Positions 51,680 to 64,000 of a stretch of DNA of 64,000 nt are shown in pieces; the stretch's first letter is position 1; each line of letters begins with the position of its first letter. The DNA comes from Mycobacterium montefiorense (GTDB lineage Bacteria; Actinomycetota; Actinomycetes; Mycobacteriales; Mycobacteriaceae): NCBI RefSeq assembly GCF_003112775.1, contig NZ_BFCH01000036.1, forward strand, positions 310,001 to 374,000, read 5' to 3'. Under the pieces are notes generated by a model. The model saw only the letters and a program-made list of their open reading frames with translations, ran no database searches and was not told the DNA's origin. A program made the translations under genes and the position numbers.

Positions 51680-52075
51680 ATGGCAAAAATCTCCACCGAC
51701 GACCTGCTTGACGTCTTCAAGGAAATGACCCTGCTGGAGCTCTCGGAGTTCGTGAAGAAGTTCGAGGACACCTTCGAGGTCACCGCGGCCGCTCCGGTCG
51801 CCGTCGCTGCTGCAGGTGGTGCCGCCGCCGGTGGCGCGCCCGCCGAGGCCGCCGAGGAGCAGTCGGAGTTCGACGTCATCCTCGAAGCCGCTGGCGACAA
51901 GAAGATCGGCGTCATCAAGGTTGTCCGCGAGATCGTCTCCGGCCTGGGCCTCAAAGAGGCCAAGGACCTGGTCGACGGCGCGCCCAAGCCGCTGCTGGAG
52001 AAGGTCGCCAAGGAAGCTGCCGAGGAGGCCAAGGGCAAGCTCGAGGCCGCCGGCGCGACCGTCAGCGTCAAGTAG
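51680..52075 (+). CDS. rplL: Ribosomal protein bL12 (L7/L12)
   Basis: A 131-residue protein with the N-terminal dimerisation helices (DLLDVFKEMTLLELSEFVKKFEDTF), an Ala/Gly hinge (about residues 37-55), and the C-terminal factor-binding domain (KKIGVIKVVREIVSGLGLKEAKDLVDGAPKPLLEKV). It recruits translation factors to the stalk. GGAAGGACC lies about 9 nt upstream of the ATG. A terminator follows. Confidence 0.97.
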   Translation: MAKISTDDLLDVFKEMTLLELSEFVKKFEDTFEVTAAAPVAVAAAGGAAAGGAPAEAAEEQSEFDVILEAAGDKKIGVIKVVREIVSGLGLKEAKDLVDGAPKPLLEKVAKEAAEEAKGKLEAAGATVSVK

Positions 52076-52089
52076 TTCAACTCGCGCAG

Positions 52090-52132
52090 ACCCCCGGGAA
52101 CCTAGTAGCTGGCCAGCTCTAGTCTCGGGGGT
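52090..52132. terminator. Terminator between rplL and the convergent TetR gene
   Basis: ACCCCCG (52090-52096) pairs with CGGGGGT (52126-52132), and the loop holds a 12-bp palindrome AGCTGGCCAGCT (52107-52118). A short TTT follows on the plus strand. It ends the rplJL operon and can work for the opposing TetR gene, whose stop is 9 bp away. Confidence 0.65.
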
Positions 52133-52141
52133 TTCGTGTGC

Positions 52142-52828
52142 TCAGGCCGAGATCGCGGACTGCAGCGATCGAGCCACATGCTCCGTTGAATCTCCCAGCG
52201 CGACAAGAAGATTTGACGTCATGGCGCCGAGCACCGGGGTGACGGCCGAGCCGTCGTCGCCGTAGTAGCCGGCGAGTTCTAGCATCACGAACCCGTGGAT
52301 CAACGCCCAGAACTGCGCCGCGGTGGCCACGACGGCAGCATCGTCTTCTGCTGAGCCGACAGTGATCCGCCCGGCCTGCATGCACCGGTGCACGCCGCGC
52401 ACCACGTGCGCAAAGCTCTGATAGCGCTCCTCGATCTCGGCGAGCGTCAGCGTTAGGACGTTGTGCGCGGGGGCGTTGATTCCGTGCGCACTGGTGCTGC
52501 CGAACATCAGCCGATACATGTGCGGTCGCTCAATGGCATAGCGGCGGTAGGCGCCGCCGACAATGAACAGGTCGGCGACCGGGTCGTCGGACGGCGGCAC
52601 CGTCAACGCCTCGTCGAATTGCCGCAACCCCTCGTCAGCGACCGCTGCGATCAGCGCTTGCATCCCGCCGAAGTGGGTGTACACCGACATCGTCGAGGTC
52701 CCCGCGGCGCCGGCCACCTTGCGGGTCTGCAATGCGTCGGGCCCATGCTCGTCGAGCAGGCCGACCGCGGCGTGCAGCATCTCGTCGCGGACACCGCGCT
52801 GAATTTCCGTAGCCATCTCTCCAACCAT
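52142..52828 (-). CDS. TetR-family regulator (Rv0653c-like)
   Basis: A 228-residue regulator. The N-terminal helix-turn-helix is LHAAVGLLDEHGPDALQTRKVAGAAGTSTMSVYTHFGGMQALIAAVADEG, and the rest is a helical ligand domain. Start 52828 or the in-frame ATG at 52816 (MATEIQRG) are both possible; neither has a clean ribosome site. It is divergent from the carotenoid oxygenase gene with 82 bp between, and is the natural candidate regulator for it. Synteny matches M. tuberculosis Rv0653c-Rv0654. Confidence 0.88.
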   Translation of the reverse strand: MVGEMATEIQRGVRDEMLHAAVGLLDEHGPDALQTRKVAGAAGTSTMSVYTHFGGMQALIAAVADEGLRQFDEALTVPPSDDPVADLFIVGGAYRRYAIERPHMYRLMFGSTSAHGINAPAHNVLTLTLAEIEERYQSFAHVVRGVHRCMQAGRITVGSAEDDAAVVATAAQFWALIHGFVMLELAGYYGDDGSAVTPVLGAMTSNLLVALGDSTEHVARSLQSAISA

Positions 52829-52874
52829 CTCCGATGAGGCCTTGCCATCTTCTCACCGTCGGCGTACCGTCTCA

Positions 52875-52898
52875 ATAACGCTGAAATATCAATGTTAT
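52875..52898. promoter_or_regulatory. Possible TetR operator ahead of the carotenoid oxygenase gene
   Basis: ATAAC (52875-52879) and GTTAT (52894-52898) are perfect 5-bp inverted arms around 14 AT-rich bases, in the divergent gap and directly before the TAGGAG ribosome site. Arms are short, so chance is possible. Confidence 0.3.
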
Positions 52899-52910
52899 AG
52901 GAGTTCAGCC

Positions 52911-54437
52911 ATGACTTCCACCCAAACCGCTAAATCCGAGAACCCGTATCTCGAGGGCTTCCTGGCGCCCGTCGCCGCTGAGGTAACCGCGACCGACCTG
53001 CATGTCACCGGGCAGATCCCGGAGCACCTGGACGGGCGCTACCTGCGTAACGGGCCCAACCCAGCCGCGGAGGTCGACCCGGCCACCTATCACTGGTTCA
53101 CCGGCGACGCGATGGTGCACGGCGTGGCCTTACGCGACGGCAAGGCCTGCTGGTATCGCAACCGCTGGGTCCGCACCCCATCCACGTCCGCCGCGCTGGG
53201 CGAGCCCGAGCCCAAGGGTCTGAATGCACGGGCCGGGATGTTGTCGGTCGGCCCCAACACCAACGTGCTGACCCACGCGGGGCGCACGTTGGCGCTCGTC
53301 GAGGGGGGTGGCGCCAACTACCAGCTCACCGACGACCTCGACACCGTCGGCCCATGCGACTTCGACGGAACCCTGTTCGGCGGCTACACCGCTCACCCGC
53401 ACCGGGATCCGCGCACCGGCGAACTGCACGCGGTGTCCTACAGCTTCGGCCGCGGGCATACCGTGCAGTACTCGGTGATCGACACCGCCGGCCATGCGCG
53501 GCGCACCGTCGACATCGAGGTGACCGGGTCGCCGATGATGCATGACTTCTCCCTGACGGATAAGTACGTGGTGATCTACGACCTGCCGGTGACGTTCGAC
53601 CCGGCGCAGGTGCTGCCGGCCAACGCCCCGCGCTGGCTGAGTTTGCCGGCCCGCCTGGTGCTGCAGTCGGTGCTCGGTCGGGTCCGGATTCCCAGTCCGC
53701 TGATGACGGCGCTGAACAGCAATCGGCAACCCATTCATCGGATGCCTTACAGCTGGAAGGACAGCTACCCGGCGCGCATCGGGGTGATGCCCCGGGAAGG
53801 CGGCAACGCGGACGTGCGCTGGTTCGATATCGAACCCTGCTACGTCTTCCACCCGCTCAACGCCTACTCGGAGATGCGTGACGGCGCCCGAAAAAAGGAA
53901 GAGGTCCTGGTGCTCGACGTTGTCAGCTACGCGCGGATGTTCGAAGCCGACCTGCGGGGTCCCGGCGACAGCCGACCCGTGCTGGAGCGCTGGACCATCA
54001 ACCTGACGACCGGCGCAGTGAGTACCGAATGCCGCGACGATCGCCCGCAGGAGTTCCCGCGCATCGACGAGACCCTGCTGGGTGGGCGGCACCGATTCGG
54101 CTACGCCGTTGGGATGGATGGCGGCTACCTGTCCGGTGGCATAACCGAGATGACCTCGGCGCTCTACAAGCACGACTATGCGACTGGATCGAGCTCGGCC
54201 GCGACCCTGGACCCCGACGTTTTGATCGGCGAGATGTCCTTTGTGCCGAATCCCGCAAACGGCACAAAGGAGCGGGCCGAAGACGACGGCGTCCTGATGG
54301 GTTACGGATATCACCGTGGCCGTGACGAAGGGCAATTGCTGTTGCTGGACGCACAGACTCTCGAGTCGGTTGCGACCGTTCACCTGCCCCAGCGCATACC
54401 TATGGGTTTCCACGGAAACTGGGCTCCGGCCACCTGA
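52911..54437 (+). CDS. Carotenoid cleavage oxygenase (Rv0654-like)
   Basis: A 508-residue non-haem iron dioxygenase with a seven-bladed propeller fold. The four iron-ligand histidines are expected in TAHPHRDP, SPMMHDFSL, CYVFHPLNAY and GFHGNW, all present. RYLRNGPNP near residue 45 is the family start motif. M. tuberculosis Rv0654 cleaves several carotenoids and apocarotenoids. ATG 52911 lies behind TAGGAG. No carotenoid biosynthesis gene is in the window, so the substrate may be pigment of this organism or imported. Confidence 0.93.
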   Translation: MTSTQTAKSENPYLEGFLAPVAAEVTATDLHVTGQIPEHLDGRYLRNGPNPAAEVDPATYHWFTGDAMVHGVALRDGKACWYRNRWVRTPSTSAALGEPEPKGLNARAGMLSVGPNTNVLTHAGRTLALVEGGGANYQLTDDLDTVGPCDFDGTLFGGYTAHPHRDPRTGELHAVSYSFGRGHTVQYSVIDTAGHARRTVDIEVTGSPMMHDFSLTDKYVVIYDLPVTFDPAQVLPANAPRWLSLPARLVLQSVLGRVRIPSPLMTALNSNRQPIHRMPYSWKDSYPARIGVMPREGGNADVRWFDIEPCYVFHPLNAYSEMRDGARKKEEVLVLDVVSYARMFEADLRGPGDSRPVLERWTINLTTGAVSTECRDDRPQEFPRIDETLLGGRHRFGYAVGMDGGYLSGGITEMTSALYKHDYATGSSSAATLDPDVLIGEMSFVPNPANGTKERAEDDGVLMGYGYHRGRDEGQLLLLDAQTLESVATVHLPQRIPMGFHGNWAPAT

Positions 54438-54609
54438 GCCCTTTACCGGCACGGCCATGACCACTAGCCTCCGTGCAGGGCGGGTCTCAGGTCAGCGAAT
54501 TTTTCACTCCGGTGCTGTGCAACCATGCTGCGTGGTCCCGGGCGTGCGCTACAGTGACTCAAGCCACACAAAGGGGCAGGTGGCAGCAGGTGTCGACGGA
54601 AGGATTCCA

Positions 54610-55620
54610 ATGGGCGTCGCTATCGAGGTCAGTGGTCTGACCAAGTCCTTCGGATCCTCGAGGATTTGGGAAGACGTGACCCTGGATATCCCCTCTGGGG
54701 AGGTCAGCGTTTTGCTGGGCCCGTCGGGTACCGGCAAGTCCGTGTTCTTGAAGTCCTTGATCGGCCTCCTTCGTCCGGAACGTGGCTCGATTGTCATCGA
54801 CGGCACCGACATCATTGAGTGTTCGGCCAAGGAGCTCTACGAGATCCGCACGCTGTTCGGTGTGCTGTTCCAGGACGGCGCGCTGTTCGGTTCGATGAAT
54901 CTCTACGACAACACCGCCTTCCCGCTGCGCGAGCACACCAAGAAGAAGGAAAGCGAGATCCGTGACATCGTCATGGAGAAGCTCGAGATGGTCGGCCTCG
55001 GCGGTGACGAAAGAAAGTTCCCCGGCGAGATCTCCGGTGGTATGCGCAAGCGTGCCGGCCTGGCCCGCGCCCTGGTGCTGGACCCGCAGATCATTCTCTG
55101 CGACGAGCCCGACTCCGGTCTGGACCCGGTCCGTACGGCCTACCTGAGCCAGCTGATCCTCGACATCAACGCGCAGATCGACGCCACGATCCTGATCGTG
55201 ACGCACAACATCAGCGTCGCCCGCACCGTGCCGGACAACATCGGCATGCTGTTCCGCAAGCACCTGGTGATGTTCGGCCCGCGCGAGGTCCTGCTGACCA
55301 GCGATGAGCCGGTGGTGCGCCAGTTCCTCAATGGCCGCCGTATCGGTCCGATCGGCATGTCCGAGGAGAAGGACGAGGCGACGATGGCCGAAGAGCAAGC
55401 CATGGTCGACGCGGGTCACCACTCCGGCGGCACCGAGGAGATCGAGGGTGTGCCACCCCAGATCGTCGCGACGCCGGGCATGCCGGAGCGCAAGGGCGTG
55501 GCTCGCCGCCAGGCCCGGGTGCGCGAGATGTTGCACACCTTGCCGAAGAAGGCGCAGGCGGCGATCCTCGACGACCTCGAGGGCACCCACAAGTACCAGA
55601 CGCACGAATTCCGCGACTAG
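54610..55620 (+). CDS. mkl: Mkl (MceG), ABC-transporter ATPase of the Mce systems
   Basis: A 336-residue ATPase. Walker A is GPSGTGKS (residues 37-44), the signature FPGEISGGMRKRAGLARAL, Walker B IILCDEPDSGLDP and switch His in VTHNISV. It also has the long C-terminal extension (GIEGVPPQ... to EFRD) typical of MceG. ATG 54610 is preferred since GGAAGG lies 6 nt upstream; M. tuberculosis annotation uses a start equal to GTG 54544. MceG powers Mce importers, so it is the expected engine for the YrbE2AB/Mce2 complex at 5-14.6 kb. A hairpin follows. Confidence 0.95.
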   Translation: MGVAIEVSGLTKSFGSSRIWEDVTLDIPSGEVSVLLGPSGTGKSVFLKSLIGLLRPERGSIVIDGTDIIECSAKELYEIRTLFGVLFQDGALFGSMNLYDNTAFPLREHTKKKESEIRDIVMEKLEMVGLGGDERKFPGEISGGMRKRAGLARALVLDPQIILCDEPDSGLDPVRTAYLSQLILDINAQIDATILIVTHNISVARTVPDNIGMLFRKHLVMFGPREVLLTSDEPVVRQFLNGRRIGPIGMSEEKDEATMAEEQAMVDAGHHSGGTEEIEGVPPQIVATPGMPERKGVARRQARVREMLHTLPKKAQAAILDDLEGTHKYQTHEFRD

Positions 55621-55642
55621 TCGCAACCGTCTGATCGTCCTA

Positions 55643-55666
55643 CCCGCCCCCGACTTGCGGGGTGGG
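55643..55666. terminator. Hairpin after mkl
   Basis: CCCGCCCC pairs with GGGGTGGG (one G-T pair) around an 8-nt loop, 22 bp after the mkl stop. No T tract follows. It separates mkl from the rpoB promoter. Confidence 0.5.
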
Positions 55667-55826
55667 GTCTGGCCCTACGTGCCCGAAACTGCAGCCACAG
55701 GATTTTGCACACAACTTGCCGCGCCTTCCTCTTGACGAACGGGCGTGCACAGGTCAATCTGTTGGGCAGCATGTACCCGCGGGAAAGTCGAGATGCCGGC
55801 CAGCGCCGATCTCCCTGACTGGGTAG

Positions 55827-55855
55827 TTGAGGAATGCGCGCGCCTGCGCTATTGT
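55827..55855 (+). promoter_or_regulatory. rpoB-rpoC promoter
   Basis: TTGAGG (55827-55832), 17 bp, TATTGT (55850-55855), giving a leader of about 200 nt before rpoB. Apart from this and the mkl hairpin, the 440-bp gap from 55621 to 56061 holds no gene that I can see. A TTGACA at 55898-55903 has no matching -10. Confidence 0.65.
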
Positions 55856-56061
55856 TGGACGTTGCGCTGGCTACCTCCTGCCCACCTCACCCGCCACTTG
55901 ACACCGTGGTCTTAGCCTGAGCCCCCTCTGCGGCTCAGCTATTTAGTTGCGCGCGTGAGGCTCGGGTAGATCGTTCGCCGGCTTAACCGACACAATTCGC
56001 GGCGAACAGGTCCGGTGGCCCCGGTTCTCGTGAGTCGCACGAGGTGCTGGAAGGATGCATC

Positions 56062-59544
<3,483 letters not shown>

Positions 59545-59602
59545 CCGCGGCGTAGCCGCGGCGCTAACTGGTTACTAAACCCGCAAGGGGAAAGGAAGTT
59601 AC

Positions 59603-62600
59603 GTGCTCGACGTCAACTTCTTCGATGAACTCCGTATCGGCCTGGCCACCGCGGAGGACATCAGGCAATGGTCTTACGGCGAGGTCAAGAAGCCGGAGAC
59701 AATCAACTACCGCACGCTGAAGCCAGAGAAGGACGGCCTGTTCTGCGAGAAGATCTTCGGACCTACTCGCGACTGGGAGTGCTACTGCGGCAAGTACAAG
59801 CGCGTGCGCTTCAAGGGCATCATCTGTGAGCGCTGTGGCGTCGAGGTGACTCGCGCCAAGGTGCGTCGGGAACGGATGGGGCACATCGAGCTGGCCGCGC
59901 CGGTCACGCACATCTGGTACTTCAAGGGTGTGCCGAGCCGGTTGGGTTACCTGCTCGACCTGGCGCCCAAGGACCTCGAGAAGATCATCTACTTCGCGGC
60001 GTATGTCATCGTCGGGGTCGACGATGAGATGCGGCACAACGAGCTGTCGACGCTCGAGGCCGAAATGGTGGTGGAGCGCAAGGGTGTTGAGGACCAGCGT
60101 GATGCCGACCTGGAAGCCCGCGCGCAGAAGCTAGAGGCCGACCTGGCCGAGCTCGAGGCCGAGGGCGCGAAAGCCGATGCGCGGCGCAAGGTTCGGGACG
60201 GCGGCGAGCGTGAAATGCGTCAGCTCCGCGACCGCGCCCAGCGTGAGCTGGACCGGCTGGAGGACATCTGGACGACCTTCACCAAGCTGGCTCCCAAGCA
60301 GCTGATCGTCGACGAGAACCTCTACCGTGAGCTCATCGACCGTTACGGCGAGTACTTCACCGGTGCCATGGGTGCGGAGTCGATCCAGAAGCTGATCGAG
60401 AACTTCGACATCAACGCCGAGGCCGACATCCTGCGCGACGTCATCCGGAATGGCAAGGGACAGAAGAAGCTTCGTGCGCTGAAGCGTCTGAAGGTCGTCG
60501 CGGCCTTCCAGCAGTCGGGCAACTCGCCGATGGGCATGGTTCTCGACGCGGTGCCGGTGATCCCACCGGAGCTGCGTCCGATGGTGCAGCTCGACGGTGG
60601 CCGGTTCGCTACCAGCGACCTCAACGACCTGTACCGCCGCGTGATCAACCGCAACAACCGTCTCAAGAGGCTGATTGACCTCGGTGCGCCCGAGATCATC
60701 GTCAACAACGAGAAGCGGATGCTGCAGGAGTCCGTCGACGCGCTGTTCGACAACGGTCGTCGTGGCCGTCCGGTCACCGGGCCGGGCAACCGCCCACTCA
60801 AGTCGCTGTCGGATCTGCTCAAGGGTAAGCAGGGCCGGTTCCGGCAGAACCTGCTCGGAAAGCGTGTCGACTACTCGGGCCGTTCGGTCATCGTGGTCGG
60901 TCCGCAGCTCAAGCTGCACCAGTGCGGTCTGCCCAAGCTGATGGCGCTGGAGCTGTTCAAGCCCTTTGTGATGAAGCGGCTGGTCGACCTCAACCACGCG
61001 CAGAACATCAAGAGCGCCAAGCGAATGGTCGAGCGTCAGCGTCCCCAGGTGTGGGACGTGCTCGAAGAGGTCATCGCCGAGCACCCGGTTCTGCTGAACC
61101 GCGCGCCTACCCTGCACCGACTCGGCATTCAAGCCTTCGAGCCAATGCTGGTGGAGGGCAAGGCCATTCAGCTGCACCCGTTGGTTTGTGAGGCTTTCAA
61201 CGCCGACTTCGACGGTGACCAGATGGCGGTGCACCTGCCGCTGAGTGCCGAGGCGCAGGCTGAGGCTCGCATCCTGATGTTGTCGAGCAACAACATCTTG
61301 TCGCCCGCGTCCGGCCGTCCGTTGGCCATGCCGCGACTCGACATGGTCACCGGCCTGTTCTTTCTGACCACCGAGGTGGACGGGGCCGAGGGCGAATACC
61401 GGCCGGCTGCCAAGGATCAACCCGAGGTGGGCGTGTATTCCTCGCCGGCCGAGGCGATCATGGCGTCGGACCGTGGTGTGCTCTCGGTGCGGGCAAAGAT
61501 CAAGGTGCGGCTGACGCAGCTGCGTCCGCCGGCCGAGATTGAAGCCGAGCTGTTCGGTCAGAACGGTTGGCAGCCCGGTGATTCATGGATGGCCGATACG
61601 ACCCTGGGCCGGGCGCTGTTCAACGAGCTGCTGCCGCTGGGCTATGCGTTCGTGAACAAGCAGATGCACAAGAAGGTGCAGGCTGCCATCATCAACGATC
61701 TGGCCGAGCGCTACCCGATGATCGTGGTTGCGCAGACGGTCGACAAGCTCAAGGACGCAGGTTTCTACTGGGCGACCCGAAGCGGTGTCACGGTCTCGAT
61801 GGCCGACGTGTTGGTTCCGCCGCGTAAGAAGGAGATCCTCGACCACTACGAGGACCGGGCGGACAAGGTCGAAAAGCAGTTCCAGCGTGGTGCTTTGAAC
61901 CACGACGAGCGCAACGAGGCGCTGGTGGAGATCTGGAAGGAAGCCACCGACGAGGTCGGTAAGGCGCTGCGGGAGCACTACCCGGCCGATAACCCGATCA
62001 TCACGATCGTCGACTCGGGCGCCACGGGTAACTTCACCCAGACCCGAACGCTGGCCGGCATGAAGGGTCTGGTGACCAACCCGAAGGGTGAGTTCATCCC
62101 GCGTCCGGTCAAGTCGTCGTTCCGCGAGGGCCTTACCGTGCTGGAGTACTTCATCAACACGCACGGTGCTCGAAAGGGCTTGGCGGACACCGCGTTGCGT
62201 ACCGCCGACTCCGGGTACCTGACCCGTCGTCTGGTGGACGTCAGCCAGGACGTCATCGTCCGCGAGCACGACTGCGAGACCGAGCGTGGCATCATCGTCG
62301 AGCTGGCTGAGCGTCAGCCGGACGGCACCCTGATCCGCGACCCGTACATCGAAACCTCGGCGTATGCACGGACTTTGGGCGCCGACGCGGTCGACGAGGC
62401 CGGCAACGTGGTTGTCGCGCGTGGTGAAGACCTGGGTGACCCGTCGATCGAGGCTCTGCTGTCCGCGGGCATCACGCAGATCAAGGTGCGCTCGGTGCTG
62501 ACCTGCACCACCGGCACCGGCGTCTGCGCGACCTGCTACGGGCGCTCGATGGCCACCGGCAAGCTGGTGGACATCGGCGAGGCCGTCGGTATCGTCGCGG

Positions 62601-63553
62601 CGCAGTCCATCGGTGAGCCCGGCACGCAGCTGACCATGCGTACCTTCCACCAGGGTGGTGTCGGTGAGGACATCACTGGCGGTCTGCCTCGTGTGCAGGA
62701 GCTGTTCGAGGCGCGGGTGCCGCGCGGTAAGGCGCCGATCGCCGACGTCACCGGGCGGATTCAGCTCGAGGACGGCGAGCGCTTCTACAAGATCACCATC
62801 GTCCCCGACGATGGTGGCGAGGAAGTCGTCTACGACAAGCTCTCCAAGCGGCAGCGGCTGCGTGTGTTCAAGCACGAAGACGGTTCCGAGCGAGTGCTTT
62901 CCGACGGCGATCACGTCGAGGTTGGCCAGCAGCTGATGGAAGGCTCGGCTGACCCGCATGAGGTGCTGCGCGTGCAGGGCCCCCGCGAGGTGCAGATCCA
63001 CCTGGTCCGCGAGGTCCAGGAGGTCTACCGCGCTCAGGGTGTGTCGATCCACGACAAGCACATCGAGGTGATCGTTCGCCAGATGCTGCGCCGCGTCACG
63101 ATCATCGACTCGGGTGCGACCGAGTTCCTGCCGGGTTCGCTGATCGAGCGTGCCGGGTTCGAGTCGGAGAACCGTCGGGTGGTGGCCGAGGGTGGCGAGC
63201 CCGCCGCCGGCCGTCCGGTGCTGATGGGTATCACGAAGGCGTCGCTGGCGACCGACTCGTGGCTGAGTGCGGCGTCGTTCCAGGAGACCACGCGAGTGCT
63301 GACCGATGCGGCGATCAACTGCCGCAGCGACAGGCTCAACGGTCTGAAGGAGAACGTGATCATCGGAAAGCTGATCCCGGCCGGTACCGGTATCAACCGG
63401 TACCGCAACATCCAGGTGCAGCCGACCGAAGAAGCCCGTGCTGCGGCGTACACGATCCCGTCCTACGAGGATCAGTACTACAGCCCGGACTTCGGCCAGG
63501 CCGCCGGTGCTGCGGTTCCGCTGGACGACTACGGCTACAGCGACTACCGCTAA
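59603..63553 (+). CDS. rpoC: RNA polymerase beta' subunit
   Basis: A 1316-residue subunit with a GTG start behind AAGGGGAAAGGAAG. The N-terminal zinc ribbon is CYCGKYKRVRFKGIICERCG. The catalytic NADFDGDQ places Asp535, Asp537 and Asp539 as the Mg ligands, the same numbers as in M. tuberculosis. A coiled-coil insert rich in Lys/Glu/Ala (about residues 150-215) is typical of actinobacteria. The C-terminal second zinc site includes CTTGTGVCATCYG. It ends 12 bp before a strong terminator. Confidence 0.98.
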   Translation: MLDVNFFDELRIGLATAEDIRQWSYGEVKKPETINYRTLKPEKDGLFCEKIFGPTRDWECYCGKYKRVRFKGIICERCGVEVTRAKVRRERMGHIELAAPVTHIWYFKGVPSRLGYLLDLAPKDLEKIIYFAAYVIVGVDDEMRHNELSTLEAEMVVERKGVEDQRDADLEARAQKLEADLAELEAEGAKADARRKVRDGGEREMRQLRDRAQRELDRLEDIWTTFTKLAPKQLIVDENLYRELIDRYGEYFTGAMGAESIQKLIENFDINAEADILRDVIRNGKGQKKLRALKRLKVVAAFQQSGNSPMGMVLDAVPVIPPELRPMVQLDGGRFATSDLNDLYRRVINRNNRLKRLIDLGAPEIIVNNEKRMLQESVDALFDNGRRGRPVTGPGNRPLKSLSDLLKGKQGRFRQNLLGKRVDYSGRSVIVVGPQLKLHQCGLPKLMALELFKPFVMKRLVDLNHAQNIKSAKRMVERQRPQVWDVLEEVIAEHPVLLNRAPTLHRLGIQAFEPMLVEGKAIQLHPLVCEAFNADFDGDQMAVHLPLSAEAQAEARILMLSSNNILSPASGRPLAMPRLDMVTGLFFLTTEVDGAEGEYRPAAKDQPEVGVYSSPAEAIMASDRGVLSVRAKIKVRLTQLRPPAEIEAELFGQNGWQPGDSWMADTTLGRALFNELLPLGYAFVNKQMHKKVQAAIINDLAERYPMIVVAQTVDKLKDAGFYWATRSGVTVSMADVLVPPRKKEILDHYEDRADKVEKQFQRGALNHDERNEALVEIWKEATDEVGKALREHYPADNPIITIVDSGATGNFTQTRTLAGMKGLVTNPKGEFIPRPVKSSFREGLTVLEYFINTHGARKGLADTALRTADSGYLTRRLVDVSQDVIVREHDCETERGIIVELAERQPDGTLIRDPYIETSAYARTLGADAVDEAGNVVVARGEDLGDPSIEALLSAGITQIKVRSVLTCTTGTGVCATCYGRSMATGKLVDIGEAVGIVAAQSIGEPGTQLTMRTFHQGGVGEDITGGLPRVQELFEARVPRGKAPIADVTGRIQLEDGERFYKITIVPDDGGEEVVYDKLSKRQRLRVFKHEDGSERVLSDGDHVEVGQQLMEGSADPHEVLRVQGPREVQIHLVREVQEVYRAQGVSIHDKHIEVIVRQMLRRVTIIDSGATEFLPGSLIERAGFESENRRVVAEGGEPAAGRPVLMGITKASLATDSWLSAASFQETTRVLTDAAINCRSDRLNGLKENVIIGKLIPAGTGINRYRNIQVQPTEEARAAAYTIPSYEDQYYSPDFGQAAGAAVPLDDYGYSDYR

Positions 63554-63564
63554 GTCAACAATCG

Positions 63565-63595
63565 AAAAAGCCCCGGGTTTTGCCCGGGGCTTTTT
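63565..63595 (+). terminator. Intrinsic terminator of rpoB-rpoC
   Basis: A perfect 13-bp stem, AAAAAGCCCCGGG / CCCGGGGCTTTTT, with a 5-nt loop and a T5 run. The A5 on the left makes it work on the minus strand as well, so it may also stop the convergent permease gene. It is the clearest intrinsic terminator in the window. Confidence 0.95.
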
Positions 63596-63650
63596 CGTGC
63601 GCCCGGGTCGTCGGCGGCAAGACGCGACCCTTGGGGTGTTTCGCGAACTT

Positions 63651-64000
63651 CTAGCCGGTCTGCGACGGGTTGGCGACACCTTCAGCCGCCGGCAGGCTGG
63701 ACATGTTGGACAAGTCCGCGGCGATCACTGTCTGGGTGGCGCAGGAGACGTGCGGCGCGAAGTGCGGGGCCGTGGTCATGGCCGGTTCGGACAATGCTTC
63801 GGCGCACTGGCGCCGAAGCGTCCGGCCGTGAAAGAAGCTCGGCGATATTGCCCACCAAGTGAACATCAGGATTACCCCGAGCACCATCGAGCCGACGCCG
63901 ACCACAGCCACCGCGCCGAACCCAAAGATCGTGACGTTGCGATCGTGGTCGACGAGCCAGTCCGCCTTGGCATATTCGATCAGGCCGAAGACGAAGACGA
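63651..64000 (-). CDS. APC-type permease, C-terminal part (cut by window edge)
   Basis: The minus-strand frame is open from the stop at 63651 to the window end, giving about 116 residues. VFVFGLIEYAKADWLVDHDRN, a transmembrane stretch VAVVGVGSMVLGVILMFTWWAI and the basic FFHGRTLRRQ look like the last helices and C-terminus of an amino acid permease of the APC group (ending typically Phe-Phe-x-Gly-x-Thr-Leu-Arg-Arg). A hydrophilic tail of about 50 residues follows. The N-terminus lies beyond 64000. M. tuberculosis has a neutral ceramidase gene after rpoC, so this neighbour differs. Confidence 0.65.
   Translation of the reverse strand, partial: VFVFGLIEYAKADWLVDHDRNVTIFGFGAVAVVGVGSMVLGVILMFTWWAISPSFFHGRTLRRQCAEALSEPAMTTAPHFAPHVSCATQTVIAADLSNMSSLPAAEGVANPSQTG

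Noticed and set aside
55898..55926. TTGACA as an additional rpoB promoter
   Set aside because: No -10 hexamer lies 16-19 bp downstream; the TTGAGG-17-TATTGT pair upstream is better.
61583..63679. A 698-codon minus-strand open frame opposite rpoC, reaching into the terminator
   Set aside because: Same antisense shadow effect; it would read through the rpoC terminator and has no domain signature.

Overview
The window is a stretch of chromosome from a mycobacterium, most likely a slow-growing non-tuberculous species. The gene order repeatedly matches the M. tuberculosis blocks Rv0583c-Rv0594 (lpqN to mce2F), Rv0632c-Rv0655 (echA3 to mkl) and Rv0667-Rv0668 (rpoB-rpoC). GC content is high, GTG and TTG starts are common, the mycolic-acid genes hadABC and mmaA1-4 are present, and there is a complete mce2 operon. 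It is not M. tuberculosis itself: several gene groups are inserted between the conserved blocks and the mmaA cluster has an extra member. Gene symbols are given by similarity and synteny recalled from memory; no database search was run.

Layout. 1-3.0 kb (minus): lpqN (cut by the window edge) and an Rv0585c-like membrane/kinase-fold gene whose frame is broken at a (GCCA)4 repeat. 3.2-14.6 kb (plus): a SAM methyltransferase, then mce2R-yrbE2AB-mce2ABCDEF, with almost every gene joined by a 4-nt overlap. 14.7-19.8 kb: an accessory block with a TVP38-type membrane protein, a PHP metallohydrolase, a nitroreductase, a membrane methyltransferase, cyanase and a patatin. 19.9-22.7 kb: echA3, an Rv0633c-like gene, a glyoxalase-II-like enzyme and an orphan VapB-like gene. 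22.8-27.5 kb: tRNA-Thr, tRNA-Met, rpmG, hadABC, tRNA-Trp, secE, nusG, rplK, rplA. 27.5-29.5 kb (minus): an inserted ECF42-type sigma factor with a double YCII protein. 29.6-36.8 kb (minus): mmaA4, mmaA3, two mmaA2-like genes, mmaA1, lipG and an ABC1 kinase. 36.9-44.1 kb: an inserted amine/amino-acid catabolic module (aldehyde dehydrogenase, APC permease, Lrp/AsnC regulator, class III aminotransferase, alanine dehydrogenase). 44.2-49.9 kb: an alpha-mannosidase, an Rv0649-like protein and a ROK sugar kinase. 49.9-50.8 kb: an inserted HxlR/DUF1772 divergent pair. 50.8-52.1 kb: rplJ-rplL behind a promoter and structured leader. 52.1-55.6 kb: TetR regulator, carotenoid oxygenase, mkl. 55.8-63.6 kb: rpoB-rpoC with a clear promoter and a strong terminator. 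63.7-64 kb: the C-terminal end of an APC-type permease.

How the genes work together. Two envelope systems share the window. The Mce2 importer lacks its own ATPase, but mkl (MceG), the shared Mce ATPase, lies 40 kb downstream. HadABC dehydrates meromycolate intermediates in FAS-II and the MmaA enzymes decorate the same chains. The catabolic insert reads as uptake, transamination, aldehyde oxidation and alanine/pyruvate recycling under one Lrp-type regulator. The rest is core translation and transcription machinery. I found no CRISPR array, insertion sequence, prophage or replication origin. The most interesting signals are the slippage-type frameshift in the Rv0585c-like gene, the mosaic mmaA2 duplicate, the amine-catabolism insert with its probable leaderless Lrp promoter, and several unreported-looking operator palindromes.
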